From positions 3,348,001-3,412,000 of the forward strand of contig NZ_CP025581.1 in NCBI RefSeq assembly GCF_002865585.1: a DNA stretch of 64,000 nucleotides. Direction: 5' to 3'. This document shows, one piece after another, positions 8,923 to 16,464 of this stretch (position 1 is its first letter; every line of letters begins with the position of its first letter). A program made the position numbers and the translations under genes. The DNA is from Nocardioides houyundeii. Lineage in GTDB: Bacteria > Actinomycetota > Actinomycetes > Propionibacteriales > Nocardioidaceae. A model generated the notes under the pieces. It was given only the letters and a program-made list of their open reading frames with translations, was not told where the DNA came from and did not search any database.

Positions 8923-9833
8923 AGGTCGTCCTCGGTCAGGCCGAGCGTCTCGGCCAGGTCCACGACCGGCTGGTAGGTCTTCTCGTCGACCTCGACCATC
9001 GGGTTCTCACCGGGGGTGAAGTCCAGGTACTCGCCGATGGGCGCCACCGTCTCCGGGTCCAGGTTGAGCAGCGCCTCCTGCACCGCCGCACGGAACTCCT
9101 CGCTGGTGTGCGGCGCGACCGTGATCGGGTCGTTGGCGATCGGCTCGGACTCCCAGATCTGGACGAAGTCCGCCGGGTCGAACATGCCTTCGGCCTCCGC
9201 GGCCGCCAGTGTCTGGGAGTTGATCTCCGCAGCCTCGACCTTGCCGTGAGTCAGGGCCAGGAGCGCCTCGGTGTGCCCCCCGGCGTAGTCCACCGTCACC
9301 TCGCCATCCACGCCGGCGTCGATCAGCGCCTTGCGGGGCACGGCATCCCCGGAGGTGGAGCCCGGCTCGGAGAGCGCCAACGTGTGGCCCGCGAGACCCT
9401 CGATGTCGGTGATCTCGGAGCCCTTCGGGACCCAGAGTCCACCGGTGTAGGAGGAGAGCGAACCGTCCTCGGCTGCGAACGACACCACAGGGATCGCACC
9501 GGCCTGCTCGTGGGCGAACACGTAGCCCAGGGGCCCGAACTGACCGATCTCCAGCTGCTCGTTCTTCATGGCGAGGATCTCGGCGACGTAGCTGTCGGCG
9601 ACGCTGAGCTCGACGGGACAGTCGAGCTTCTCCTCGAGCGCCTTGCCGAGCTCCTCATAGATCGGGATCAGCGTGGCGGGGTCCTCGTAGGGCTCGATGC
9701 CGAAGCGCACCTTGCCACCGGGGCAGATGTCGGCGGCGGCGGCCTCGGCGTCGTCGCCCCCGCCGCAGGCGGTGAGCCCCAACGTGAGTGCGGCGAGACC
9801 AGCGACGAGGGCGAGCTTGCGGGACTGGAACAT
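8919..9833 (-). CDS. phnD: Phosphonate/phosphate-binding lipoprotein PhnD
   Basis: Extracellular binding protein of the phosphonate importer, 304 aa. It has a short Lys/Arg N-terminus, a hydrophobic signal and lipobox LGLTACGGG, then the PhnD fold: RFGIEPYEDPATLIPIYEEL, the YVAEILAMKNEQLEIGQFGP region, SGDAVPRKALIDAG (the ligand-binding Ser/Thr loop of this family), and VDYAGGHTEALLAL. The ATG at 9833 is preceded by AAGGAGAAG. It follows the FAD oxidoreductase gene by 41 bases and overlaps phnC. A natural ligand such as 2-aminoethylphosphonate or a hydroxylated relative is inferred from the neighbours. Confidence 0.92.
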   Translation of the reverse strand: MFQSRKLALVAGLAALTLGLTACGGGDDAEAAAADICPGGKVRFGIEPYEDPATLIPIYEELGKALEEKLDCPVELSVADSYVAEILAMKNEQLEIGQFGPLGYVFAHEQAGAIPVVSFAAEDGSLSSYTGGLWVPKGSEITDIEGLAGHTLALSEPGSTSGDAVPRKALIDAGVDGEVTVDYAGGHTEALLALTHGKVEAAEINSQTLAAAEAEGMFDPADFVQIWESEPIANDPITVAPHTSEEFRAAVQEALLNLDPETVAPIGEYLDFTPGENPMVEVDEKTYQPVVDLAETLGLTEDDL

Positions 9834-9874
9834 GACTTCTCCTTGGAATAGGGCGAGAGGGTGACGTGGGCAGG

Positions 9875-10990
9875 TCAGAACAGCTGGTCGATCACGGCCT
9901 GGGCGAGACCGAACGCGGTGGTCATGCCGATGCCCGAGGTGACCGACACGACCCGGACGCCGGGTTCCGGCGAGGCAGTGACGAAATCGGTGCTCGGCGA
10001 GTGCGCGTAGACGCCGCGCCAACGGCGGAGCACGGCGAGCTCGGCACCGAACAGCCGGCCGGCCTCGCGCAGCACGAGCGCGCTCACCGCCTCGTCCTCG
10101 AAGGGGGTCGACGTGCGCTCGTAGTGATGGGTGTCGCCGAGCACGATCGCGCCGTCCGGACGCTGCGTCAGCATCAGGTTCATCTCGACGTCGAGCAGCT
10201 CCGGCGTGCGCTCGACCAGCTCGGCCCGGACCGCAGCTGCGGAAGGACAGGAGGCGAGGCCGCCGTACCGCAGCATCGCGGTGCCGGTGAGCACCGCCGG
10301 GTCGATCCGGACACCGCCCGGCGGCGCGACCTCGAACATGTGCAGGCGGCACCGACGCACCTCGTGCTCGGCGGCGACCGCGGGGAACAGCCGGTCGAGA
10401 TCATGGCCGGTGGCATGCACGATCCGGGACGCCCGCAGGTCACCCTGCGACGTGCGGACGAGCCCTGGCTCGATGGCTCCGACGTGAGTCCCCCAGCGGA
10501 TGTCCACGCCCTCCTTCTCGAGCCAGCGCGTGAGGGCAGGGACCGCGACACGTGGGTCCACCCGCAGGTCGAGGCGCAGATGCGCACCGCCGAGGACGCC
10601 GGTGGCGAGGCCCGGGACCACGGACCCGACCCCGGAGGCGTCCAGCAGGCGGACCTGGTCCTCACCGCGTTCGGCCGCGAACTCCTCCAGCACGGCGAGC
10701 TCGGCCGCACTGCGGGCCACCACCACCGTCCCGCACTCGGTCACCGGGAAGCTCGCCTTCTCCCCGAGCCGCAGCCAGTGGTCGCGAGCCTCCCATGCGT
10801 ACTCCAGCGCGGTCCCGGTCTGAGCCGTCGTGCAGACGTGGCCGAAGTTGCGCAGGGAGGCGCCGACCGCGCGCTGGTCCCGCTCGAGCACGGTGACGCG
10901 GAGGCCGCGTTCGGTGGCGGCGACGGCGTGGGCGAGCCCGACGATGCCGGCGCCGACGACGGCCAGGTCGGTGGGAGCGGAGATGGTCAT
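9875..10990 (-). CDS. FAD-dependent oxidoreductase, aminophosphonate-associated (HpnW-like)
   Basis: D-amino-acid-oxidase-type flavoprotein (DAO fold), 371 aa. The N-terminal Rossmann motif is VVGAGIVGLAHAVAATERG (residues 11-29), and the C-terminal FAD-contact region is VVSVTSGIGMTTAFGLAQAV. It matches the TIGR03364 type, described as linked to PhnX-like hydrolases and proposed to deaminate an aminophosphonate oxidatively, giving an aldehyde. It leads the operon that continues into phnDCE and is divergent from the regulator and PhnX-like genes. An operator copy lies 50 bases upstream of its ATG. No PhnW transaminase is nearby, so this enzyme is the candidate source of the phosphonoaldehyde. 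Exact substrate unknown. Confidence 0.82.
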   Translation of the reverse strand: MTISAPTDLAVVGAGIVGLAHAVAATERGLRVTVLERDQRAVGASLRNFGHVCTTAQTGTALEYAWEARDHWLRLGEKASFPVTECGTVVVARSAAELAVLEEFAAERGEDQVRLLDASGVGSVVPGLATGVLGGAHLRLDLRVDPRVAVPALTRWLEKEGVDIRWGTHVGAIEPGLVRTSQGDLRASRIVHATGHDLDRLFPAVAAEHEVRRCRLHMFEVAPPGGVRIDPAVLTGTAMLRYGGLASCPSAAAVRAELVERTPELLDVEMNLMLTQRPDGAIVLGDTHHYERTSTPFEDEAVSALVLREAGRLFGAELAVLRRWRGVYAHSPSTDFVTASPEPGVRVVSVTSGIGMTTAFGLAQAVIDQLF

Positions 10991-11039
10991 GACGGCAACG
11001 CTGACCGGACGAGCCAGCCCTCGTCAATGAGGTACACCG

Positions 11040-11058
11040 ACCTGTATGAACAAGTTCA
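11040..11058. promoter_or_regulatory. Candidate GntR operator, copy A
   Basis: ACCTGT-ATGA-ACAAGT plus trailing TCA. It fits the shared pattern ACYTGTn5CAAGWT seen three times in this locus. It sits 50 bases upstream of the FAD oxidoreductase start, in the divergent intergenic region, and so is placed to control the oxidoreductase-phnDCE operon. Confidence 0.6.
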
Positions 11059-11117
11059 CCAGGGGTTTCCTTTGCAATCCCCGCCGTTTGGCTAGCGTCC
11101 ATCACACTCGTGCCGCC

Positions 11118-11136
11118 ACTTGTCTGTTCAAGATGT
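11118..11136. promoter_or_regulatory. Candidate GntR operator, copy B
   Basis: ACTTGT-CTGT-TCAAGA followed by TGT; second copy of ACYTGTn5CAAGWT. The right arm is weaker than in copies A and C. It lies 42 bases before the chosen start of the GntR gene, placed for autoregulation. Confidence 0.55.
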
Positions 11137-11177
11137 ACGGTCGGGTGACATCGAGCCGAGCACGAGGAGAACGCCGG

Positions 11178-11936
11178 ATGCCCACCCCGCTGCACTCACA
11201 GGTCGCGGCCCAGCTGCGCGATCTGATCCTCACCAGCGAGCTGCCCCCGGGGACCTCGCTCCCGTCCGAGGCAAGGCTGGGCGAGCAGTTCGGCGCCTCT
11301 CGCGGCACGATCCGCAGCGCCCTGGCAGCCCTGCGGCACGAGGGTCTGATCGGCGGTGGCCAGGGCCGTCCGCCGGTGGTCCGCGACACCGCTGTCGGCC
11401 AGCCGTTCGAGAACCTGCTCTCGTTCACCGCGTGGGCCCACCAGGTCGGGCGGACCCCCGGCCAGCGGACGCTCGAGATCGCCCGGCGAGGGGCATCCGC
11501 GGTGGCGGCCAGCGCGCTCGACGTCCCCGACGGCACCCCGGTGATCGAGGTCCTTCGACTCCGCCTCCTCGACGGCGAGCCGGCGATGCTCGAGCGCGCC
11601 ACCTTCGTCGAGGCCGTCGGCCGACTGCTGTTCGACTTCGATCCCGACCAGGGCTCCATCTACGCGCACCTGGCCACACACGGTGTCGACCTCTACTCGG
11701 CCAGACACACGATGGACGCCGTCGCCGCCGACGAGATCGACGCCGACCAGCTCGAGGTCGAGGTCGGGGCGCCGCTGCTGCGCGAACGACGACGGACCAC
11801 GTCCTCCGACGGCACCCCGCTGGAGTACGGCGACGACCGCTACCGGCCCGACCGGGTCACCTTCACCATCGACAACGCCCGCCCGGCATCGACCGGGGTG
11901 AACCACGACCTTCGAATCATCAAGGAGACCTCATGA
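11178..11936 (+). CDS. GntR family transcriptional regulator (HutC subfamily)
   Basis: Cytoplasmic repressor-type regulator, 252 aa. The N-terminal winged helix-turn-helix is clear (HSQVAAQLRDLILTSELPPG, then LPSEARLGEQFGASRGTIRS and ALAALRHEGLIGGGQGRPP, residues 5-65). The C-terminal UTRA/HutC ligand domain follows (VIEVLRLRLLDGEPAMLERA and YAHLATHGVDLYSARHTM). I start at the ATG at 11178, which has GAGGAG 9 bases upstream; longer in-frame starts at 11046 and 11133 would cross the operators. Its stop overlaps the next start (ATGA). PhnF, a phosphonate-linked regulator, belongs to the same subfamily, so a phosphonate-derived inducer is a fair inference. Confidence 0.85.
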   Translation: MPTPLHSQVAAQLRDLILTSELPPGTSLPSEARLGEQFGASRGTIRSALAALRHEGLIGGGQGRPPVVRDTAVGQPFENLLSFTAWAHQVGRTPGQRTLEIARRGASAVAASALDVPDGTPVIEVLRLRLLDGEPAMLERATFVEAVGRLLFDFDPDQGSIYAHLATHGVDLYSARHTMDAVAADEIDADQLEVEVGAPLLRERRRTTSSDGTPLEYGDDRYRPDRVTFTIDNARPASTGVNHDLRIIKETS

Positions 11937-12622
11937 CCACGCCTGCGCTCGACCTCGTCGCCCTCGACATGGCCGGCACCACCGTCGACGAGGGGGGCCT
12001 GGTCTACGAAGTGCTCGCGGCGACCGTCGCCGATGCCGTCGGTGAGGCGGTGCCGGGGCCGCTGCTCGCCTCGTGGAAGGGAACCTCCAAGAGCGAGGCC
12101 ATCGCCGGGCTGCTGGCCGACCTGGGCGCCGATGCCTCCGAGGGACACGTCCGCGTGGTGCACGACGCCTTCACCGAGCGGCTGATCGCGACCTACCGGG
12201 CCACGCCGCCGACTCCGTTCGCCGGGATCGTGGAGATGTTCGAGGTCCTGCGCGAGACCGGGGTCAAGGTCTGTCTCCAGACCGGCTACACGGCCGAGAT
12301 CGCCGCGTCGATCCTCGATGGCCTGGACTGGCCGACCAGCGGGGACTCCGCGCTGATCGACGCCGTCGTCACATCCGACCTGGTCCCGACGTCCAGGCCT
12401 GCGCCCTACCTCGTCTTCAGGTGCCTGGAGGCGACCGGCGTCACCGACATCCGGAGGGTCCTGGTCGCAGGTGACACACCCAATGACCTGCTTGCAGGCA
12501 CCAACGCGGGTGCCGGCTACGTGCTCGGCGTCGGCACCGGTTCGTTCTCGCTCGACCAGCTGGCCGAGCACCCGCACACCCACCTGCTCCACTCGGCGGC
12601 GGAGCTCACGACCCTGGCATGA
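11933..12622 (+). CDS. PhnX-like phosphonatase (HAD superfamily, TIGR03351 type)
   Basis: HAD-superfamily hydrolase, 229 aa, closest in design to phosphonoacetaldehyde hydrolase. The first motif is LDMAGTTVDEGG, the DxAGT variant typical of phosphonatases. The cap region has lysines in SWKGTSKSEAI (about residues 44-54), where phosphonatase forms its Schiff base. Motif II lies in VCLQTGYT, motif III carries Arg in TSRPAPYLVF in place of the usual HAD Lys, and the acidic motif is VAGDTPNDLLAGTNAG. The expected reaction is C-P bond cleavage of a 2-oxoethylphosphonate-type aldehyde in the cytoplasm. It is coupled to the GntR gene and sits opposite the oxidoreductase-phnDCE operon. Whether the substrate is phosphonoacetaldehyde or a hydroxylated relative is unknown. 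Confidence 0.85.
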   Translation: MTTPALDLVALDMAGTTVDEGGLVYEVLAATVADAVGEAVPGPLLASWKGTSKSEAIAGLLADLGADASEGHVRVVHDAFTERLIATYRATPPTPFAGIVEMFEVLRETGVKVCLQTGYTAEIAASILDGLDWPTSGDSALIDAVVTSDLVPTSRPAPYLVFRCLEATGVTDIRRVLVAGDTPNDLLAGTNAGAGYVLGVGTGSFSLDQLAEHPHTHLLHSAAELTTLA

Positions 12623-12732
12623 GCCTTGCCTCCGGTCCGTGCGCGGCCGCTGAGGATTGTCCACATAGGTCCGGCGATCGCGTGCCCCACTCTGCCCGGG
12701 AACGGGACAACACCTTCGTAAACGGCAGTAGA

Positions 12733-12751
12733 ACTTGTGCATACAAGTTGT
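12733..12751. promoter_or_regulatory. Candidate GntR operator, copy C
   Basis: ACTTGT-GCAT-ACAAGT followed by TGT: 6-base arms in perfect inversion and the best of the three copies. It lies 94 bases upstream of the exported phosphodiesterase ATG and links that gene to the GntR-controlled set. Confidence 0.65.
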
Positions 12752-12844
12752 TCGGAACCGTTGACCACCCGCCGCCCGCAGAGCAGGTTCACCGGTGGCG
12801 CGACCGCCTGGTCGGGCCACTCGAACCCGCATGGAGGCAAGCAC

Positions 12845-14983
12845 ATGAAACTCAATCCACGGCTCCGGGCCACAGGCGCGGCGGTCGCCACGGCTGCGGT
12901 CCTGCCCCTCGTCGTCGCGGGAGTCAGCGCTCCCGCGACGGGCGCGGAAAACGAGGGACTGCCTGGGGGCGTCCTCGTCGAGAAGTCCCTCGTCATCGGC
13001 GTCGACGGCGCGATGTTCAACAAGTGGGACGCGCTCGACCTCCCCACGTTCGAGGGCCTGGTGGCCCAGGGCACCTCATCGACCTTCAACCTGTACGCCG
13101 AGCCGTTGGCGCCCACCGTCTCCGGTCCCGCTTGGACGTCGATCGCGACCGGCGTCTGGCCCGACAAGCACAAGGTGGTCGACAACGCCTTCGCCGAGCG
13201 CGACGCGGCGGGCTTCCCCGACTACCTGACCAGGCTCGAGGCGGCGAACCCCGCGATCTCGACCCTCGTCGTCGGCACCTGGGGGCCGGTCCCCCAGCAG
13301 ATCTTCACCGGTGCCGACGTGCGGATCTCGGGTGCCGACGACGCCGGCACGACCGAACAGGCCAGCGACTACCTGGCCCACGGCAACCCCGACGCGACGT
13401 TCGTCCACCTCGACGAGGTCGACGGGGCGGGCCACTCCTTCGGCAACGCCAGCCCTCAGTACGCCACGCAGCTGGCCGAGGTCGACCAGCAGATCCGGAC
13501 CCTCCTCGATGCGGTGGAGGGCCGTGCGAGCTACGCCCAGGAGCGCTGGCAAGTGATCCTGACCGCCGATCACGGCCACACCAGCACCGGTGGTCACGGT
13601 GGCAGCTCCCGGGACGAGCGCAGCTCGTTCGTCATCGCGACCGGTCCCGGCACGGAGCCGGGGGTCCGGCGCCACGACGTCAAGCTGGTCGACATCGCAC
13701 CGACCGTCCTCGACCACCTCGGCGTCGAGGTCGACCCCGAATGGCGCCTGGACGGTCGGCCGCTGCCCGCGCTGGAGCCGGACGCGTTCGACGCGCTGCG
13801 GCCTGCGCTGCGGACCCAGGTCGACGAGACCCGCCCCGGCGCCGACACACTGGGCTGGACCCACGAGGCTCCAGCTGGCTGGTCGATCGACAACTCCGCG
13901 ATGCCCGAAGGCGGCGTCACCGAGCTGCGGGGCTGGACCTTCGTCACCGACGACTTCTGGACGAACATCGAGCTGAATCAGAAGCGCGAGACGTCGGTGC
14001 GCAACCGCGACGTGTTCGCCGTCGCGGACTCCGACGAGTGGGACGACAAGGCGCACGCACCCGGTGCCTTCGACTCCACGCTGGTCAGCCCGGCGTACCC
14101 GATCGAGGGCGGGGGCAAGGTCAAGCTGTCGTACGCGACGAACTACCAGTGGGACGGCAGCACCCAGCGCGGCGAGATCTACGCGGTCTGGGACGGCGGG
14201 GAGCCCCAGCTGGTCAAGACCTACGGCGACAGTGCCGCGAGCAACACCAACGCCAACGAGATCGTCGACATCGCGGTTCCCCGCGGCGCCTCCGAGCTGC
14301 GGCTGCGCTTCCGCTACTACGGCACCAACAGCTACTTCTGGACGATCGACCAGATCGACGTGGCCCAGCTGCCCGAGTCGGAGCTGGCGGTGTCCGCCAT
14401 CGACACCTCCGTCACCTCCCTGGACGTGCCGGGACCGGCCACCCCGTGGCAGGTCGACGCCGCGGTGTCGGTCACCACGACCGCCGGCGCGCCCGTCAAG
14501 GGCGCGACCGTCTCCGCGCGTCTGCGGTTCGACGGTCGGACCACCCCGCTCGAGCAGGTCACGGACGCGGCCGGCGTGGCCAGGTTCCGCGCCTACGCCC
14601 AGTACGCGGACCAGGCGACCTTCGAAGTCGTCGACGTCAGTCAGGGGGACCTGGAGTACTTCGGGGAGAAGGACGCGGTCAGCTCCGTCACCGTCGCACG
14701 TCCGACCAAGCTGGGCACCCTCACCGCCGCGCCGCCGACGATCGTGGGTCGGCCACACCCCCGTGAGCTTCTCGTGGCCGTCCCGGGCAGGTGGTCGCCA
14801 ACCGGGGTCGAACTCCACTATCAGTGGTACGCCGGTCGACGGGCGCTGGCCGGCGCGACCAGCCAGGTGCTGGAGCTGACCAAGCGGCACCGCGGTGAGC
14901 GGATCCGGGTCGAGGTGACGGGCACCAAGCCCGGCTTCGCGACGTTGACCCGGGCCTCGAAGTCCACCTCAGTGGTGCGCTGA
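12845..14983 (+). CDS. Exported type I phosphodiesterase / nucleotide pyrophosphatase family protein
   Basis: 712 aa secreted enzyme of the alkaline phosphatase superfamily, which includes phosphodiesterases and phosphonoacetate hydrolase. A signal peptide covers about residues 1-35 (MKLNPRLRATGAAVATAAVL, cleavage near APATGAEN). The catalytic half shows VIGVDGAMFNKW (metal Asp), APTVSGPAWTSIATG (Thr/Ser nucleophile loop), HLDEVDGAGHSFG and LTADHGH (metal His/Asp). A beta-sandwich region with WDGSTQRGEIYAVWD follows, and two Ig-like/bacterial-surface modules end the protein. GGAGG lies 7 bases before the ATG. A longer start at 12737 would place the operator inside the gene. With the upstream operator, release of phosphate or phosphonate from esters outside the cell is a reasonable inference. 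Confidence 0.78.
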   Translation: MKLNPRLRATGAAVATAAVLPLVVAGVSAPATGAENEGLPGGVLVEKSLVIGVDGAMFNKWDALDLPTFEGLVAQGTSSTFNLYAEPLAPTVSGPAWTSIATGVWPDKHKVVDNAFAERDAAGFPDYLTRLEAANPAISTLVVGTWGPVPQQIFTGADVRISGADDAGTTEQASDYLAHGNPDATFVHLDEVDGAGHSFGNASPQYATQLAEVDQQIRTLLDAVEGRASYAQERWQVILTADHGHTSTGGHGGSSRDERSSFVIATGPGTEPGVRRHDVKLVDIAPTVLDHLGVEVDPEWRLDGRPLPALEPDAFDALRPALRTQVDETRPGADTLGWTHEAPAGWSIDNSAMPEGGVTELRGWTFVTDDFWTNIELNQKRETSVRNRDVFAVADSDEWDDKAHAPGAFDSTLVSPAYPIEGGGKVKLSYATNYQWDGSTQRGEIYAVWDGGEPQLVKTYGDSAASNTNANEIVDIAVPRGASELRLRFRYYGTNSYFWTIDQIDVAQLPESELAVSAIDTSVTSLDVPGPATPWQVDAAVSVTTTAGAPVKGATVSARLRFDGRTTPLEQVTDAAGVARFRAYAQYADQATFEVVDVSQGDLEYFGEKDAVSSVTVARPTKLGTLTAAPPTIVGRPHPRELLVAVPGRWSPTGVELHYQWYAGRRALAGATSQVLELTKRHRGERIRVEVTGTKPGFATLTRASKSTSVVR

Positions 14984-15002
14984 GGCGCCGGCCGGGGCGG
15001 GG

Positions 15003-16439
15003 TCAGCCCAAGTCGCGCAGGGCGGAACGCGCGGCGTTCCAGCCGCACATGCCGTGCGCCCCCGCTCCGGGCGGCGTAGCCGCCGAGCAGAGATAGACCC
15101 CCGGCACTCCGAGCCGGTAGGGGTCCAGCGCCAGGCGCGGGCGGAAGACCAGCTGCCACGGGTCGTTGGCGCCGGTGACCACGTCACCCCCGACGTAGTT
15201 GGGGTTGTGCTGCTCCATCTGCACCGCGGAGCGCACGTGCCGGGCCAGCACCCGGTCACGAAACCCGGGCGCGAACCGCTCGATCTGCGCCTCGATCGCC
15301 GCCGTCGCGTCCCCGGTCCACCCGGCCGGCACGTGGGCATACGCATACACGGGTACGACGTCCCCGACGGCGCGGGCGGGGTCGGCGAGGAACTGCTGCC
15401 CGACCAGCACGAAGGGCCGCTCCGGCATCCGGCCCAGGTGCACCTCGCGCTCCGCGGCGGCGATCTCCTCGAGGGTGCCGCCGAGGTGGACGGTGCCGGC
15501 GAGGCGGGACTCCCGGTGCGTCCACGGCACCCCTTCGTCCACCGCCAGCTCGACCTTGAAGACACCGGGGCCGTGCCGGTAGCGGGTCAGCGCCCGGGAG
15601 ATCCTGCGTGGCATGGCGTCCCCGACGATGCGGGCCGCGGCGGCCGGGGCGACGTCGAGCAGCACCACGTCGGCGGCGCCGAGCTCGGCCAGGGAGGTGA
15701 CCTCCACCCCGGTGCGCACGGTGCCGCCCAGCGAGCCGAGCAGCGAGGTCATCGCGGCCGCGATGGCACCCGAACCGCCTTCCGCGACCGGCCAGCCGTG
15801 GCGGTGGGCGGCGGTGCCGAGCGCGATCCCGATCGCCGCGGAGACCGGGCTGCCGAAGGGACGCAGGGCGTGCGCGGCGACTCCGGCGAAGAGTGCCCGG
15901 GCCTCCTCGCCCTGCCAGCGCCTGGCCAGCACGGCGGTCGGCAGCACCGACAGCGCACCGAACCTCATCAGCGGCACCGGGTGCCTCGGCACGTGCAGCA
16001 TCGGCCGCAGGAAGTCCTCGGCGATGTCGTCGAAGCGATCCGTCAGGGGGCCGAAGACCTGCTCCCAGCCCCTGCCGTCGACGCCCAGGCCGTCAGCCGT
16101 CTCGGAGACCGAGCGCCGGGCGGCGGCACCGCGGCCACCGTCGAGCGGGTGTGAGTACTGCACCTCGGGCCAGCGCCAGGTCAGGCCGTGCGCGCCGAGG
16201 TCGAAGCGCCGGGCGAGCGGGGTGTCCACGGCAAGAGGGTGGAAGCCCGAGCACTCGTCGTGCAGCAGCCCGGGCAGCGTCAGCTCACTGCTGCGGGTGC
16301 CGCCGCCGACGGTGTCGGCAGCCTCGAGCACCTCCACCTCGAGTCCCTCGGCGGCCAGGGTGAGAGCGGCAGCGAGCCCGTTGGGCCCGCTGCCGACCAC
16401 GACCGCACGGTTGCTGCGCCGGTGCCCGCGGGAAGTCAC
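15003..16439 (-). CDS. NAD(P)/FAD-dependent oxidoreductase, phytoene desaturase-like
   Basis: 478 aa flavoprotein of the CrtI/carotenoid isomerase type. The N-terminal dinucleotide motif is AVVVGSGPNGLAAALTLAAE, followed by the EVLEAADTVGGGTRS ribose/FAD contact and TLPGLLHDECSGFHPLA. The C-terminal FAD-contact segment is VPGVYLCSAATPPGAGAHGMCGWNAARSAL. GTG at 16439 has GGAGGG 8 bases upstream; an earlier frame extension crosses the treYZ stop and is rejected. It lies 25 bases downstream of treYZ on the same strand, so co-transcription is possible. Many proteins of this group are not carotenoid enzymes and no crtB or crtE is nearby, so I do not assign a substrate. Confidence 0.75.
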   Translation of the reverse strand: MTSRGHRRSNRAVVVGSGPNGLAAALTLAAEGLEVEVLEAADTVGGGTRSSELTLPGLLHDECSGFHPLAVDTPLARRFDLGAHGLTWRWPEVQYSHPLDGGRGAAARRSVSETADGLGVDGRGWEQVFGPLTDRFDDIAEDFLRPMLHVPRHPVPLMRFGALSVLPTAVLARRWQGEEARALFAGVAAHALRPFGSPVSAAIGIALGTAAHRHGWPVAEGGSGAIAAAMTSLLGSLGGTVRTGVEVTSLAELGAADVVLLDVAPAAAARIVGDAMPRRISRALTRYRHGPGVFKVELAVDEGVPWTHRESRLAGTVHLGGTLEEIAAAEREVHLGRMPERPFVLVGQQFLADPARAVGDVVPVYAYAHVPAGWTGDATAAIEAQIERFAPGFRDRVLARHVRSAVQMEQHNPNYVGGDVVTGANDPWQLVFRPRLALDPYRLGVPGVYLCSAATPPGAGAHGMCGWNAARSALRDLG

Positions 16440-16464
16440 GTCGCTGACCCTCCCACGCCCGGCC

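Noticed and set aside
11046..11177. Longer GntR start at 11046
   Set aside because: It would put both operator copies inside or at the start of the gene; ATG 11178 has a proper GAGGAG and matches the family start.
12737..12844. Longer start for the exported phosphodiesterase
   Set aside because: The extra 36 residues overlap the operator and would precede the signal peptide; ATG 12845 has GGAGG.
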